From Halobacillus sp. A1 (GTDB lineage Bacteria; Bacillota; Bacilli; Bacillales; Halobacillaceae): a DNA stretch of 64,000 bases. How positions within the stretch are numbered: position 1 is the stretch's first letter; every line of letters begins with the position of its first letter. Below are positions 38,898 to 50,338 of the stretch, piece after piece. The translations under genes and the position numbers were made by a program. The DNA is taken from the NCBI RefSeq assembly GCF_024189295.1, contig NZ_JAIZEN010000002.1, forward strand, positions 186,001 to 250,000. Direction: 5' to 3'. Below the pieces are notes generated by a model. The model searched no databases and was not told where the DNA came from. It saw nothing but the letters and a program-made list of their open reading frames with translations.

Positions 38898-41243
38898 TCA
38901 CTTTAATTCTAGTACAGTGACACCGCTTCCGCCCTCATTCATACCGCCGAATCTGGAAGAAGCAATCGACCGATGGTTTTTCGCATAATTTTGTACGGCT
39001 GTTCTAAGGGCACCTGTTCCTTTGCCGTGAATGATAGAAACTGTAGGATAACCTGCTAACACAGCATCATCAACATATTTCTCTAAAAGGTTCAACGCAT
39101 CCTCATACCTCTCCCCACGTAAATCAAGCTCGGTTTTAACGTGATGGCTTTTACCTTTTACTGTCGCAAGAGGTTTATCTTTATACGGCTGCTTAGACTT
39201 GATGAATTCGAGGTCTTTAGCTTTGGCCTTCACTTTCATGACCCCGACTTGGACCTGATATTCTTCTCTGCCGGTTTTATCCACGATCGTTCCTTCTTGA
39301 TTCAAAGTCAATAGTTTAACTTCATCGCCAGCTTGGAGTTCTTTTTGTTGTTTCTTTTCTGGCTGCTTCTGAGGGTGTTTCTGGTTGTTTGACAGATTTG
39401 GTTGAGCTTCCTCAAATGATTTTCGAGCTTCAATCCATTCATGTTCTTTTAGACCAGCTTTGTTTTTATTACGAATTTCACTAACGATATATTCTGCTTC
39501 TTCTTTAGCTTTTTGAATGGCCTTCTCGGCTTTCGCTTCTGCCTTCTCATACATCTTCTCTTTCTTTTCTTCAAACTGCCGCAATTTTTCCTGTAAATCA
39601 CGATGCAGCTGCTCAGCTTCCTTCAGCTTTAAATCAGCTTCCTCATAATCCTTCTCAGCTTCTCTTGTGGAAGCTTCCAGTGAAGCAATCATGTGTTCCA
39701 CACTTTGCGAATCTACTCCAACATGCTGCTTAGCCGTTTCAATAATATTCTCATCAAGACCCAGCCTGCGCGAAATTTCAAAAGCGTTACTCCGGCCAGG
39801 GACACCGATCAACAATCGGTAAGTAGGTTTTAATGTCTGGATATCAAATTCCACGCTTGCATTCGTTACTCCGTCACGGTTGTAGCCATATGCTTTTAAT
39901 TCAGGATAATGAGTGGTCGCAATGACCCGAGCCTTTCTGCTGACAACCTCGTCAAGAATGGACATCGCCAGTGCTGCTCCTTCTTGAGGGTCTGTACCGG
40001 CACCTAGTTCGTCAAAAAGCACGAGCGTGCGATCATTCACGTGTTTTAATATGTCTACAATATTCGTCATATGCGAAGAAAAGGTAGATAAGCTTTGTTC
40101 GATCGACTGCTCATCTCCAATGTCAGCGTATACTTGTTCAAACACCGCAAGTTCACAGCCATCCATTGCAGGTACTTGCAGCCCGGACTGAGCCATCAAG
40201 GTGAATAGGCCGAGTAATTTCAACGTAACCGTTTTTCCGCCGGTATTAGGCCCTGTGATAACAATAGAGGTAAAGTCTGAGCCTAGCTCAATATCATTGG
40301 GTACTACTTCTTCAGGATCTATTAATGGATGTCGAGCCTGCTTTATATTGACGCGTCCCTCATCATTCATCGTTGGCATAGCAGCTTTCATTTGACTGCC
40401 TAGTTTGGCTCTTGCGAACATGAAATCAATTTGAGATAAAATTTCAACGTTGGTATATAAGAAGCTTTGATTTTCAGAAACGTCCTGAGATAATTCCGCT
40501 AATATCCGCTCGATTTCCTGTTTCTCTTCCACTCGGGCTTGTTGGAGCAGGTTGTTGACTTCCACTACTGCCTGAGGTTCTATGAATAAAGTAGCTCCAG
40601 AAGCAGACTGGTCGTGAACGATGCCTCCAATGGACCCGCGATATTCTTGTTTTACAGGAAGAACATAGCGGTCATTACGGATCGTTACGATCGAATCAGA
40701 AAGCATCTTTGATTTTGACTTCGTAATGGAATCTAACTTGTCCCTTACTCTGCTTTCAGAAGTGCGTATTCTAGAGCGTATCGTACGAAGTTTATCCGAG
40801 GCGCCGTCCATAACAGTCCCGTGGTCATCAATACAGCTCTTTATACTTCTTTCCAGTTCATGAAGGGGAAGCAGACCATCAACTAATTCGCGCAGAATTG
40901 GGAGTTCGGGCTCTTCCATATCTTCAATAAAACGTTTGAGCTGACGGCCTCCATAGATCGTACTGGCAATGTCGAGACATTCCAATGCACTTAAGATACC
41001 CCCGATCATTGTTCTTTTTATGCTTGGTTTAATGTCAAAAATACCGCCCAGAGGAACATGGCCTTTCAAACGAAGCACTTGCGCGGCTTCATCTGTTTCC
41101 TGCTGCCAACGCACAACTTCCTCTAATTCAGTGGATGGCTTCACTGCTGCCGCTTTTTCTTTTCCTAGTGAAGAAGCAGCTTGATCAATCAATTGATTTT
41201 TAATTTTATTATATTCAAGAACCTTAAAGATCCGCTGGTTCAT
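38898..41243 (-). CDS. mutS2: endonuclease MutS2
   Basis: A 781-residue MutS-family ATPase lacking the mismatch-binding domain. Core and clamp domains lead to the ATPase with [12 protein letters not shown] near residue 333, [14 protein letters not shown] near 412 and [10 protein letters not shown] basic coiled coil follows, then the C-terminal Smr nuclease domain with [12 protein letters not shown] and [11 protein letters not shown]. In Bacillus, MutS2 acts in recombination control and ribosome rescue. Confidence 0.96.
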   Translation of the reverse strand: MNQRIFKVLEYNKIKNQLIDQAASSLGKEKAAAVKPSTELEEVVRWQQETDEAAQVLRLKGHVPLGGIFDIKPSIKRTMIGGILSALECLDIASTIYGGRQLKRFIEDMEEPELPILRELVDGLLPLHELERSIKSCIDDHGTVMDGASDKLRTIRSRIRTSESRVRDKLDSITKSKSKMLSDSIVTIRNDRYVLPVKQEYRGSIGGIVHDQSASGATLFIEPQAVVEVNNLLQQARVEEKQEIERILAELSQDVSENQSFLYTNVEILSQIDFMFARAKLGSQMKAAMPTMNDEGRVNIKQARHPLIDPEEVVPNDIELGSDFTSIVITGPNTGGKTVTLKLLGLFTLMAQSGLQVPAMDGCELAVFEQVYADIGDEQSIEQSLSTFSSHMTNIVDILKHVNDRTLVLFDELGAGTDPQEGAALAMSILDEVVSRKARVIATTHYPELKAYGYNRDGVTNASVEFDIQTLKPTYRLLIGVPGRSNAFEISRRLGLDENIIETAKQHVGVDSQSVEHMIASLEASTREAEKDYEEADLKLKEAEQLHRDLQEKLRQFEEKKEKMYEKAEAKAEKAIQKAKEEAEYIVSEIRNKNKAGLKEHEWIEARKSFEEAQPNLSNNQKHPQKQPEKKQQKELQAGDEVKLLTLNQEGTIVDKTGREEYQVQVGVMKVKAKAKDLEFIKSKQPYKDKPLATVKGKSHHVKTELDLRGERYEDALNLLEKYVDDAVLAGYPTVSIIHGKGTGALRTAVQNYAKNHRSIASSRFGGMNEGGSGVTVLELK

Positions 41244-41257
41244 TATGACATCCCCTT

Positions 41258-42985
41258 CTAACTTAATCCGAGTCGTTTCATGAGCTGTTCTCTTGTCATC
41301 GTATTGATCACCGATTCTTTTTTAAGCCAGCCTTTTCTAGCAGACCCGACTCCAACCTCTATATGCTCAAGCATAGGGTAGCTGTGTGCATCCGTATTGA
41401 TAGCAATCTCCACACCGGCTTCCTGAGCCGCTCTTACCCATTCGGCGCTCAAGTCGAGGCGGTTGGGGTTCGCGTTCAACTCCAAAATAGTCCCGGTTTC
41501 TTTTGCACCTTGTATCAATTGTTCAACATTAGCTCTATATCCCTGGCGCTTGCCTATTAATCTTCCGGTAGGATGGGCAATCATATGGACATAAGGATTT
41601 TCCAAGGCATTAGTGAGCCTTTTCATGATGAGCTCCTCTGTTTGACTGAAACTTGAGTGAATAGAGCCAATTACAAAATCCATTTCTTTTAGAAAATCGT
41701 CTTCAAAGTCCAAACTGCCATCTGGAAGAATATCCATCTCAATGCCGCAGAAAATATGAAAGTCTTCTATTTCTTCATTGATTTTTTCTATTTCTTCCCG
41801 CTGCATACGCAGACGTTTTTCATTTAATCCATTTGCCACTTTTAAATATTTAGAGTGATCGGTAATCGCAATATAATCGTATCCTTTTTCCTTACTGCGT
41901 AAAGCCATTTCCTTGATAGATTGGGCACCATCACTCCACGTTGAGTGCATGTGCAGGTCTCCACGGATATCACTTAACTCCAGCAGGTCGACCTTTTCAC
42001 GAAAAGCATCAATCTCACCAGTATCCTCCCTCACTTCAGGAGGAATATAATTCAAACCGAAATGCTTAAAGAACGCTTCCTCTGTTTCAAAGGTTTCTAC
42101 TTTGCCCGTCTCCGTATTTTCAATGCCGTACTCACTTATCTTTTCGTTATTTTCTTTAGCCAACTGTCTCATTGCGACATTATGGTCTTTAGAGCCAGTG
42201 AAGTGGTGCAGTGTTGTAATGAATTCCTGAGGTTCCACAATTCTAAAGTCGATACCGATATCATATCCCTCATTCACGATGATGGATACCTTCGTCTCGC
42301 CAGAAGCTACGACTTCTTTTATATCTGGATAGTTCAACAGTTCATCGCGCGTGGCTTGAGCATCATTGGAAGCGATAATGAAATCAAGGTCCTTGATGGT
42401 TTCCCTCATTCTCCTGACGCTTCCCGCCTTGGAATAACGCTCTAAAGTATGAAGTCCGGCTAAGTACTCTTCCACCTTTTCAGAAAGTGGAAGCATTTTA
42501 GAAATTGGCAGACGTTCTGGTCTTGAGCCTGCTTCTTCCAAAGCCTTAAGCATTTTTTCAACAGACTTTTTGCCGAAACCTTCTAGTTCCTCGACCTTTC
42601 CAGATTGTAATGCTTCTTTCAAGGACTCAGCATCTGTGACACCTAGTTGTTGATAAAGTTTGGCCAGCTTCTTACCACCAAGACCAGGTAAGTCCAATAA
42701 GGGCACTAGTCCTGCAGGTACGTCCGCTTCTAACTGACGGAGTGTTTCTGATTCACCAGATTGGACATACTCCTGAATGACGGATGCCGTTCCTTTTCCA
42801 ATGCCCTGCATTTTTGTAAAATCATCAATTTCGCTCAATGAATGATCGTCACGTTCTAATGCCTGCGCTGCCTTTCGGTAAGCGGATATCTTAAACGGGT
42901 TTTCACCTTTTAATTCTAAATACACAGCAATCTTTTCGAGTAATTGGATTACTTGCTTTTTATTGACGTTACTCAATTTTCCCAT
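41258..42985 (-). CDS. polX: family X DNA polymerase with PHP domain
   Basis: A 575-residue PolX. The N-terminal helix-hairpin-helix region ([24 protein letters not shown]) is followed by the palm with [19 protein letters not shown] near residue 188, then a C-terminal PHP phosphoesterase with [12 protein letters not shown] near 343 and [13 protein letters not shown]. The Bacillus enzyme acts in base excision repair and has 3'-5' exonuclease activity. Start choice is uncertain: an in-frame TTG three codons in has better spacing to AGAGG. Confidence 0.94.
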   Translation of the reverse strand: MGKLSNVNKKQVIQLLEKIAVYLELKGENPFKISAYRKAAQALERDDHSLSEIDDFTKMQGIGKGTASVIQEYVQSGESETLRQLEADVPAGLVPLLDLPGLGGKKLAKLYQQLGVTDAESLKEALQSGKVEELEGFGKKSVEKMLKALEEAGSRPERLPISKMLPLSEKVEEYLAGLHTLERYSKAGSVRRMRETIKDLDFIIASNDAQATRDELLNYPDIKEVVASGETKVSIIVNEGYDIGIDFRIVEPQEFITTLHHFTGSKDHNVAMRQLAKENNEKISEYGIENTETGKVETFETEEAFFKHFGLNYIPPEVREDTGEIDAFREKVDLLELSDIRGDLHMHSTWSDGAQSIKEMALRSKEKGYDYIAITDHSKYLKVANGLNEKRLRMQREEIEKINEEIEDFHIFCGIEMDILPDGSLDFEDDFLKEMDFVIGSIHSSFSQTEELIMKRLTNALENPYVHMIAHPTGRLIGKRQGYRANVEQLIQGAKETGTILELNANPNRLDLSAEWVRAAQEAGVEIAINTDAHSYPMLEHIEVGVGSARKGWLKKESVINTMTREQLMKRLGLS

Positions 42986-42999
42986 CCTCTCTTCATAGG

Positions 43000-43024
43000 A
43001 AAAAGCCGCTATGAAAATAGCGGC
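43000..43024 (-). terminator. terminator between cvpA and polX
   Basis: GCCGCTA/TAGCGGC hairpin followed by five T residues on the minus strand. Confidence 0.8.
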
Positions 43025-43038
43025 TCCCCTTTACTCCA

Positions 43039-43587
43039 TTATATCAAACTAGCCACTTGTTCAATCCACAAATTTTTTATTTGAGATGAAAGCACAGGAG
43101 TATGCTCTATAATATACTGTGCTAAGAAAGATCCATCAATCGCATTTTGAATCTGGACTACAGGAACAAGTGCCGCAATATATAAAAGTATAAACAAAAG
43201 AACATAGCGCTGAACAAAACCCAGGATTCCTCCAAGCAATCCATTAATGGAACTAAGCACTGGAAGATCGGAAACGAAATCCAGCATAGAAGCCACGATT
43301 TGCAGGATAATCCTCACCCCGAAAAACAAGATAGCAAAGGCTATCGCGTTGTAAAAAGCAGTTTCTAGCGGGAGGTTATCTAAGAAAATAGCCCATGATG
43401 CTCCTTCAGGAAGGTCAGGATAAGGAATCCACAATACGAGATTAGGAGCTAGATCATCATAGTAAAGAACTCCTACAATGAAAGCTGTCACAAAGCCGAT
43501 TAAATGGAATAATTGTAAAATGAAGCCTCGTTTAAATCCTGTAAATATACCTAAAAGCAAAATAAAAAGTATCAGTAAATCAATCAT
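43039..43587 (-). CDS. CvpA family membrane protein (YshB)
   Basis: A 182-residue protein with four hydrophobic segments in the CvpA pattern (IDLLILFILLLGIFTGFKRGFILQLF at the start). Translated from an ATG two bases after the zapA stop. Position between zapA and polX matches yshB. Confidence 0.87.
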   Translation of the reverse strand: MIDLLILFILLLGIFTGFKRGFILQLFHLIGFVTAFIVGVLYYDDLAPNLVLWIPYPDLPEGASWAIFLDNLPLETAFYNAIAFAILFFGVRIILQIVASMLDFVSDLPVLSSINGLLGGILGFVQRYVLLFILLYIAALVPVVQIQNAIDGSFLAQYIIEHTPVLSSQIKNLWIEQVASLI

Positions 43588-43588
43588 G

Positions 43589-43867
43589 TTAGTCGTCGTC
43601 CTCTTTCTCTATCTTTTCAATATAGTTAATCAACTCTGCACATTCCTCTTTCAGTTTTATGTACTCGTTCATTGTATTAACAGCCGTTAATACAGCCAAC
43701 TTAGACACATCCAGAGCAGGATTGGACTCGTGAATTTCTCTCATTTTCTGGTCGACAAGATTAGATACCATGCGGATATGATGTGGTTCTTCTTGACCAA
43801 CTATAGTATAAGATCGATTGTATATCTCAACGGTAATTCGCTTCCGCTCTTTATCTGATTGGGACAC
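43589..43867 (-). CDS. zapA: cell-division protein ZapA
   Basis: A 92-residue ZapA, which bundles FtsZ filaments. The IYNRSYTIVGQEEPHHI segment near residue 15 and the C-terminal coiled coil (KLKEECAELINYIEKIEK) are typical. GTG start at 43867 with GGGGGT seven bases upstream. Divergent from rnhC. Confidence 0.9.
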   Translation of the reverse strand: MSQSDKERKRITVEIYNRSYTIVGQEEPHHIRMVSNLVDQKMREIHESNPALDVSKLAVLTAVNTMNEYIKLKEECAELINYIEKIEKEDDD

Positions 43868-44011
43868 ATCTATACCCCCTTGATTCTAATATCCTACGCT
43901 TTATACTAACATGAAGCTAAACAATTAGGAAACCAATAAGATTGATTTCCTTTGAGGTACTGGAATTTGCTATACTATGGCTAGAAAATATATCAAAGAG
44001 AGGATCTATAT

Positions 44012-44944
44012 ATGCCACAAGTTGTACTTACATTATCGAAGGAACGATTATCTAAACTAAAAGATCATTATCGGACGTCTTTGAAACCCATTACACCTAA
44101 CCATGCTGCCTTTGCAGCGAAAACACCCAATTGCACGATCACGGCATACCCTTCAGGAAAAGTTTTATTTCAAGGTAAAAACCCTGAAGCGGAATCAAAG
44201 CACTGGGGGGAAACAACCCAGAAAGCATCAAAAAGTATTTCTACGAAAAAAGCACATAATTACCATCCAGCGAATGACTTATTCACAAGCAGTCATATCG
44301 GATCTGACGAAGCGGGAACTGGTGACTTCTTCGGCCCTATAACCGTTGCAGCAGCCTATGTCAAAGACCACCAGATTGGTCAACTAAAAGCCATTGGTGT
44401 AAAAGATTCCAAACATTTATCAGACGATCAAATTACACATATCGCTAAACAAATTGTTGAAATGAACATCCCTTACACCTTATTAAGACTTCACAACAGT
44501 AAATACAATGACTGGCAGGAAAAAGGCTGGTCCCAGGGGAAGATGAAGACCCTTCTTCACCACCAGGCCATCGATAAATTATTGACAAAAATCGAACCTG
44601 AAAAGCCCGACGGAATATTGATCGACCAATTTTCAGAGCCGTCCGTTTATTTAAAACATTTGAAATCTGAAGGACGAATGCTTCAGGAACATGTCTATTT
44701 TATGACGAAAGCGGAAAGTTACTCCATTGCAGTAGCGGTTGGTTCTATCATCGCACGTTCAGCCTTCGTCAAAGCGATGAACCAATTAGAAATGGATACT
44801 GGCCTGCCTATACCAAAAGGAGCTTCCGCTAAAGTAGATCAAGCTGCCGCAAAAATTATTGAAGTTTATGGTGAAACTAAATTAAGAGATATAGCCAAGA
44901 TTCATTTTGCCAATAAGGAAAAAGCTAAAAAGCTTGTGAAATAG
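44012..44944 (+). CDS. rnhC: ribonuclease HIII
   Basis: Cleaves the RNA strand of RNA-DNA hybrids. An N-terminal DUF3378/TBP-like substrate-binding domain (residues 1-85) precedes the type 2 RNase H domain with IGSDEAGTGDFFGPI near residue 95, the DEAG signature of RNase HIII. GILIDQFSEP near 206 carries a catalytic Asp. Preceded by an extended -10 (TGCTATACT). In B. subtilis rnhC is also divergent from zapA. Confidence 0.95.
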   Translation: MPQVVLTLSKERLSKLKDHYRTSLKPITPNHAAFAAKTPNCTITAYPSGKVLFQGKNPEAESKHWGETTQKASKSISTKKAHNYHPANDLFTSSHIGSDEAGTGDFFGPITVAAAYVKDHQIGQLKAIGVKDSKHLSDDQITHIAKQIVEMNIPYTLLRLHNSKYNDWQEKGWSQGKMKTLLHHQAIDKLLTKIEPEKPDGILIDQFSEPSVYLKHLKSEGRMLQEHVYFMTKAESYSIAVAVGSIIARSAFVKAMNQLEMDTGLPIPKGASAKVDQAAAKIIEVYGETKLRDIAKIHFANKEKAKKLVK

Positions 44945-45013
44945 ATTATACTTTTGCCTTGTAAAGTCCAGGTTTTTTTCCGTGAAACAATTTCACAACA
45001 TATAAGATATTTT

Positions 45014-45053
45014 AAAATGCCGTTAACCTAGCTAAGGTTAACGGCATTTTTTT
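45014..45053 (+). terminator. terminator of rnhC
   Basis: AAAATGCCGTTAACCT and its complement form a long hairpin, followed by seven T residues on the plus strand. Confidence 0.9.
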
Positions 45054-45071
45054 GAATGGACGTACCTTCTC

Positions 45072-45109
45072 AAAAAAAATAAGCTGTCGAGAGGATTTCC
45101 CGACAGCTT
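45072..45109 (-). terminator. terminator of pheST
   Basis: AAGCTGTCG/CGACAGCTT hairpin, then a run of eight T residues on the minus strand, downstream of pheT. Confidence 0.9.
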
Positions 45110-45190
45110 CTCCATGCACAGCTGTTTAAAAGTTATGCTGGTAAAAGAGGGTCAGTAGAACTCTTTTCTGAAGCTCTCTGATAATGAATA

Positions 45191-47617
45191 TTATCCTCTT
45201 AACTCAGCTGCATGTCGTTCTTTTACGGATTGCAGAATATTTTCATGAGCAGATTCTACTTCTTCATCCTTTAATGTCCGCTCTGGATCGAGGTAAAGCA
45301 GATTGTAGGCTAATGATTTTTTACCTGCAGACAGATGTTCTCCCTGATAAAGGTCAAACACAAGTACCTGTTTCACTAAAGGGGAACCTGCTTCAAGTAT
45401 TGTTTCTTTAATATCTCCTGCTGGAACGTCTTCATCTACAACTAAAGCAATATCACGACTTACACTCGGGAATCGAGGAATCGCTTCAAAGGCTTCTTCC
45501 TTCTCGTATAGTTCAAAAAGCTTCTCAGCATTCAAGTCGAATACATAAGTTTCTTTAAGTCCCCATTCCTTTTGAAGCTTAGGATGAACCTGTCCTATAA
45601 AACCAATGATTTTGCCATCAGCCATGATATTTGCCGTACGGCCCGGGTGCATACCCTCGATTTTAGCTTTTTCGAACGTCATAGGAATATCTAAGAGGTC
45701 ACTCAGTCCCTCGACAATTCCTTTTACAACAAAGAAGTCGACGGTTTTCTTTTCCTGCTGCCATGGATGGGACAACCATTCACCAGTCAGCGCGCCAGAA
45801 GCTCTCAGCATTTCATGTGGCTGCTTCGTTACTTCTGATTCCTCACTTATAAACACCGTTCCTAATTCGTAATAAGCAATGTTATGCTGCTTTCGAGCTA
45901 CGTTATAAGCTAAGGATTGAAGCAATTCAGGAACAACACTTAACCTTAAGTGACTGTGATCTTCACTCATAGGCATGGCAAGCTTTACAGGTGCGGCAGC
46001 TTGTTGAGCAACCTCCTTACTCACTAGCATAGTCGACTGCTTCTCACTCGTCAGGGAATACGTAATCGTCTCATCAAGCCCTGCCCCTTCGAAGTAAGCT
46101 TTCACGCGACGCTTCAACTGCTGTTCTAATGAAAGCCCACCTGCTTGTGATGCACCACTTGGGAGTGTATAAGGTAAATTGTCATAGCCATATATACGAG
46201 CTACTTCTTCGAGCACATCTTCAAAGCGCTCAACGTCTCCGCGGCGCGTCGGTATAGAAATCGTGAAGTCTTCGTCTGACTGCTCGTATGGGAATTGCAG
46301 ACGCTCGAGAATAGAGGCTATTTCCTCCCTAGTTATTTCAGTACCTAAGCGGTCATTGATCTTTGTCGTATTTACTTCGATTGTCTTTTCGGAACGATCA
46401 AGCTGATCGTAACTAACTACACCTTGTAATACTGTAGCTCCTGCGTATTCTCTCAACAATTCACTCGCACGAAGACCAGCTCGCTCGACACGTCCAGGAT
46501 CTACCCCTTTTTCAAAGCGAGTACTGGCCTCACTGCGAAGACCATGGTCTTTAGCTGATTGTCTTACGTTAGCTGGATTGAAATAAGCCGCTTCTAACAA
46601 AATCGTGTTTGTATCTTTCTGAACTTCGGATTCTGCTCCACCCATGACACCGGCAATAGCATGTGCCTTATCACCATTCGTAATGACTAAATGGTCGCGC
46701 GTTAAGACACGCTCCTGATCATCAAGAGTTGTAATTTTTTCTCCATCACGCGCACGGCGAGTTATTACTTTGGCAGAACCGAAACGGTCGAAGTCAAAAG
46801 CGTGCAGTGGCTGACCATATTCAAGTAACACGTAGTTCGTAATATCAACTACATTGTTGATTGGGCGAATGCCGGCAGCTGTTAAACGATTTTGAATCCA
46901 CAGAGGTGAAGGTCCTACGGTGACGTCTTTGAGTATAAAAGCGCCATAATAAGGATTGGCTTCTGGATCCTCCACTTCTACACTGACTAGCGATTCAGCT
47001 TTTTCAGATCCTTCTTCCACCTTTTCAGCGGTTAATTCGTACTCGCGGCCTAAGGCTGCTGCTACTTCATAAGCTACGCCTGCCATACTTAAACAATCAG
47101 CACGGTTCGGAGTAAGTCCCAGCTCTATGATGATATCGTCTAAATTCAGTAAAGAAATGGCATCGTCGCCCGCTTGGACATCTTCAGGAAATACATATAT
47201 TCCGTCCTGGTATTCTTTTGGAACATCTTTCTCGTCGACACCAAGTTCTTGAAGGGAACAAACCATTCCATTCGATTCTTCTCCACGAAGTTTTGTTTTC
47301 TTAATTTTGAAATTACCCGGTAAAACCGCTCCTGGAGCAGCTACAGCCACTTTCTGTCCTTCAGCTATATTCGGAGCTCCGCACACGATTTGCAAAACGC
47401 CTTCGCCTACATCGATTTGACAGAGGGATAATTTATCAGCATTAGGGTGCTGTTCGCAGGATACTACATGACCAACGACCACCCCGGTAGCTTTTTCAGC
47501 TACTGGCTCTACGCTTTCCACTTCAATCCCCGTTTTTGTAATAATCTCAGCGAACTCGTCAGGCTCGTAGTCACGTACATTTATATAATCGTTTAACCAA
47601 TTTAATGATACTAGCAT
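45191..47617 (-). CDS. pheT: phenylalanyl-tRNA synthetase beta subunit
   Basis: An 808-residue beta chain. N-terminal tRNA-binding EMAP-like domain (GVVVGHVVSCEQHPNADKLSLCQIDVG near residue 46), B3/B4 editing domain (RFEKGVDPG near 370), B5, the core, and a C-terminal FDX-ACB domain (RFPSVSRDIALVVDED near 715). It forms the alpha2-beta2 enzyme with PheS. Cotranscribed with pheS behind a T-box. Confidence 0.97.
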   Translation of the reverse strand: MLVSLNWLNDYINVRDYEPDEFAEIITKTGIEVESVEPVAEKATGVVVGHVVSCEQHPNADKLSLCQIDVGEGVLQIVCGAPNIAEGQKVAVAAPGAVLPGNFKIKKTKLRGEESNGMVCSLQELGVDEKDVPKEYQDGIYVFPEDVQAGDDAISLLNLDDIIIELGLTPNRADCLSMAGVAYEVAAALGREYELTAEKVEEGSEKAESLVSVEVEDPEANPYYGAFILKDVTVGPSPLWIQNRLTAAGIRPINNVVDITNYVLLEYGQPLHAFDFDRFGSAKVITRRARDGEKITTLDDQERVLTRDHLVITNGDKAHAIAGVMGGAESEVQKDTNTILLEAAYFNPANVRQSAKDHGLRSEASTRFEKGVDPGRVERAGLRASELLREYAGATVLQGVVSYDQLDRSEKTIEVNTTKINDRLGTEITREEIASILERLQFPYEQSDEDFTISIPTRRGDVERFEDVLEEVARIYGYDNLPYTLPSGASQAGGLSLEQQLKRRVKAYFEGAGLDETITYSLTSEKQSTMLVSKEVAQQAAAPVKLAMPMSEDHSHLRLSVVPELLQSLAYNVARKQHNIAYYELGTVFISEESEVTKQPHEMLRASGALTGEWLSHPWQQEKKTVDFFVVKGIVEGLSDLLDIPMTFEKAKIEGMHPGRTANIMADGKIIGFIGQVHPKLQKEWGLKETYVFDLNAEKLFELYEKEEAFEAIPRFPSVSRDIALVVDEDVPAGDIKETILEAGSPLVKQVLVFDLYQGEHLSAGKKSLAYNLLYLDPERTLKDEEVESAHENILQSVKERHAAELRG

Positions 47618-47630
47618 GCTCTATTCCTCC

Positions 47631-48665
47631 TTACGCCTTATGATATTGTTTTAAGAAACGCTGATCATTTATATAGAAATTCCTGATATCATCTACTCCA
47701 TATTTCAACATAGCGATACGTTCAGGACCCATTCCAAAAGCAAATCCAGAATATTCTTTAGGATCATAACCGGCCATTTCAAGCACGTTCGGATGAACCA
47801 TACCTGCTCCCAGTATTTCAATCCAGCCCGTTCCTTTACAGACAGAACAGCCTGCTCCTCCACAAACCTTACAGGAAATATCCATTTCTACAGAAGGTTC
47901 AGTGAATGGAAAAAAGCTCGGCCGCAATCTTATATCTCGTTCAGCGCCGAACATTTGCTTAGCAAACGCATTAAGTACACCTTTTAAATCACTCATACGA
48001 ACATCTTTGTCCACTAGCAGCCCTTCAATTTGAGTGAATTGGTGGGAGTGAGTAGCATCGTCTGTATCGCGGCGGTAAACTTTTCCCGGGCAAATCATCT
48101 TCACAGGTTCTGAACCATTTTTCAGCCCCATTGTGCGAGCTTGAACTGGGGAAGTATGGGTTCTCATCAACAATTCTTCTGTAACATAGAATGAATCCTG
48201 CATATCACGTGCCGGATGCCCCTTCGGCAAGTTGAGCGCCTCGAAATTGTAATAATCACTTTCTACTTCTGGACCTTCTTTAATTTCAAATCCCATGCCG
48301 ATGAAAAGATCTTCAATTTCTTCTACGATACTTGTCAGTAGATGCGGACCTCCAACTTGAACTGGACGGCCCGGCAACGTAACGTCTAAGCTTTCTGCTT
48401 CCAGCTGCTCCTCAAGAGCGGCTTCCTCTAAACCTGTCTGCTTCACTTCGATCGCTTGCGCAATATCTTCCCTGACTTCATTAGCAAGCTGGCCGATGAC
48501 AGGACGCTCTTCTTTGGACAATTTCCCCATCCCGCGCAGAACTTCTGTAATCGGGCCTTTCTTCCCTAAATATTCAACCCTTACATCCTTTAACTGCTGA
48601 ATACCATCTGCCGCGTCTACTTTACGTAACGCTTCTTCTTTCAACTCTTGCAAACGTTCCTTCAT
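47631..48665 (-). CDS. pheS: phenylalanyl-tRNA synthetase alpha subunit
   Basis: A 344-residue class II catalytic chain. N-terminal coiled coil, then motif 2 ([23 protein letters not shown] near residue 194) and motif 3 ([14 protein letters not shown] near 311). The [17 protein letters not shown] cysteine-rich insert near 266 is typical of many Bacillota PheS. First gene of pheST. Confidence 0.97.
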   Translation of the reverse strand: MKERLQELKEEALRKVDAADGIQQLKDVRVEYLGKKGPITEVLRGMGKLSKEERPVIGQLANEVREDIAQAIEVKQTGLEEAALEEQLEAESLDVTLPGRPVQVGGPHLLTSIVEEIEDLFIGMGFEIKEGPEVESDYYNFEALNLPKGHPARDMQDSFYVTEELLMRTHTSPVQARTMGLKNGSEPVKMICPGKVYRRDTDDATHSHQFTQIEGLLVDKDVRMSDLKGVLNAFAKQMFGAERDIRLRPSFFPFTEPSVEMDISCKVCGGAGCSVCKGTGWIEILGAGMVHPNVLEMAGYDPKEYSGFAFGMGPERIAMLKYGVDDIRNFYINDQRFLKQYHKA

Positions 48666-48691
48666 AAAAAGCTTCCTCCTTATAATAAAAT

Positions 48692-48943
48692 AAAAAAAGC
48701 CTCATCCCTGTAAAAAGGGACGAGACTTGGATATTCGTTTCGCGGTACCACCCTTGTTGACACACGAAGTGCCCACTTAGATCATTAGATAACGGACTAG
48801 GATCCGGACGCTTCTGCGTCAGCTCCAGAGTGAAAATTCAATGACTGCCACGATAGAAATGCTTCCAGTCTAAGGCATTTCTTCCCTTAATCGTTTTTGC
48901 ATTCATTTACTTTGCTCTTTCATAGCTTTTTTTCTTATAACTG
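48692..48943 (-). promoter_or_regulatory. T-box leader of pheST
   Basis: The minus-strand leader contains the T-box sequence AAGGGTGGTACCGCG (48741-48755), followed by a terminator hairpin (CTCGTCCC / GGGATGAG) and seven T residues. Upstream a GGCATTTCT/AGAAATGCC stem fits Stem I. A specifier UUC is plausible just 3' of that stem but I did not resolve the fold. Uncharged tRNA-Phe would stabilise the antiterminator. Confidence 0.92.
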
Positions 48944-48949
48944 TTGATA

Positions 48950-48978
48950 ATTATAGAGAAAGTCGACGTGCAATGCAA
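48950..48978 (-). promoter_or_regulatory. sigma-A promoter of pheST
   Basis: TTGCAT (48973-48978), 17-base spacer, TATAAT (48950-48955), directly upstream of the T-box leader and abutting the ysgA stop. Confidence 0.8.
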
Positions 48979-48980
48979 GC

Positions 48981-49715
48981 CTATCCTTTGAAATGATACA
49001 TGAGAATCGCTGCGGCAATGGCTACATTCAATGACTCAGCTTGTCCATAAATGGGAATATACACTTTATCATCAACCGAATCAAGCAATTCTTTACGGAT
49101 TCCCTGACCTTCATTTCCCACAATAATAGCTGCCCGTCCCTTTGGCTCAAACTTCTTATAAGGTACTGCTCCTTCAAGAGCAGCCGCATATAATGGTACT
49201 CCTTCACTGTTGATGGCTTCCACATATTGCTCTAAATTCCCTTGAATAATTGGCAGATGAAACAGTGATCCTTGAGTCGAACGAAGAACTTTCTCATTAA
49301 AGGGATCTACAGAACCTTCACCTATAATGACCTGGCTGAACCCTGCCGCGTCTGCCGTTCGGATTAATGTGCCCAGATTTCCCGGATCCTGTACGGAATC
49401 AATTAGTAAAGAAAAATCCTGCTGCCTGTAAGGAAATTCTTTATAGTTGACGATCGCAGCCATTCCTTGCGGTGTTTCGGTTTCCGCAATCTCCTGAAAT
49501 ACTTGATGGCTCACATAAGTGGCAGGTACATCCTCTATAAGGTCAAGGCTGGAGCCTTCTCGAAGAATGATCTCCTCTACATCCCAGTCACTGCTTAACG
49601 CTTCTTCAACTAAGTGCCTTCCTTCAACAATAAATCTGCCGTTTTTCCTTCTATATTTTCTCTTTTGTAGTTTTTTCCATTCTTTCACTTTTGGATTATA
49701 TAACGATGTCAGCAT
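48981..49715 (-). CDS. ysgA: TrmH/SpoU-family RNA 2'-O-methyltransferase (YsgA)
   Basis: A 244-residue SPOUT methyltransferase. An N-terminal substrate-binding domain (residues 1-95, RRKNGRFIVEGRHLVEEAL) precedes the knotted domain with DPGNLGTLIRTADAAG near residue 111, IIVGNEGQGI near 192 and SLNVAIAAAI near 227. The exact RNA target is not known from sequence. Located between pheST and sspI as ysgA is in B. subtilis. Confidence 0.92.
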   Translation of the reverse strand: MLTSLYNPKVKEWKKLQKRKYRRKNGRFIVEGRHLVEEALSSDWDVEEIILREGSSLDLIEDVPATYVSHQVFQEIAETETPQGMAAIVNYKEFPYRQQDFSLLIDSVQDPGNLGTLIRTADAAGFSQVIIGEGSVDPFNEKVLRSTQGSLFHLPIIQGNLEQYVEAINSEGVPLYAAALEGAVPYKKFEPKGRAAIIVGNEGQGIRKELLDSVDDKVYIPIYGQAESLNVAIAAAILMYHFKG

Positions 49716-49809
49716 GGCGAACCTCTTTTATTGTTTTTCTTCTCCATCATACATAGCTTATTCACAATTGGTCAAACTAAAATATACTATTAATTGGAGG
49801 TAATGAACG

Positions 49810-50019
49810 ATGAATTTAAATTTAAGACAAGCCATTCTATCTAACGTGTCCGGCCATAACGCCGATCAACTAGAAGCAACCATTGATGACGCTCTTCAAA
49901 GAGGCGAAGAAAAGATGCTGCCTGGCTTAGGTGTATTCTTTGAAATGCTCTGGAAAGAATCTAATGAGCAAGATCGTCAAGAGATGCTTGATACACTTGA
50001 AAAAAGCTTAGCCGAGTAA
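49810..50019 (+). CDS. sspI: small acid-soluble spore protein SspI
   Basis: A 69-residue protein beginning [17 protein letters not shown] and containing [15 protein letters not shown], characteristic of SspI, a minor SASP made in the forespore under sigma-G. GGAGG precedes the ATG. Divergent from ysgA. Confidence 0.95.
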   Translation: MNLNLRQAILSNVSGHNADQLEATIDDALQRGEEKMLPGLGVFFEMLWKESNEQDRQEMLDTLEKSLAE

Positions 50020-50101
50020 CGGATGAGTTAGTTTTTATTTAAGAAAAAACCTGTAATAACTAATTGAAATAACAATTGGTTAACAGACCCGGAAATAATA
50101 C

Positions 50102-50144
50102 GCAAAAAAGCTGAGAGTTGCTAAAAGGCTCTGAGCTTTTTTGC
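50102..50144 (+). terminator. terminator of sspI
   Basis: GCAAAAAAGCTGAGAG pairs with CTCTGAGCTTTTTTGC around an 11-base loop, ending in a T run on the plus strand. The rest of 50020-50452 has no gene. It holds a GGGTCTTT/AAAGACCC pair (about 50246-50289) around GAGGAAAGCGGGTCGTT, resembling the right end of the intergenic repeat family, and a further hairpin at 50339-50386. Confidence 0.85.
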
Positions 50145-50338
50145 GTATTATGAGATTCATTCGCTTTTTATCGCAGACTCGTCTTTGATATTTAACTTAC
50201 TAAGTAAATTTGGAAAAATTGGTTACGAAAAGCTTTATATCGCGAGGGTCTTTAGACTTCTGAGGAAAGCGGGTCGTTCTAAAAGACCCCTTCTCCTACA
50301 CAATCCTTATGTCAGTTCACTAAACGGATACTTAGAAA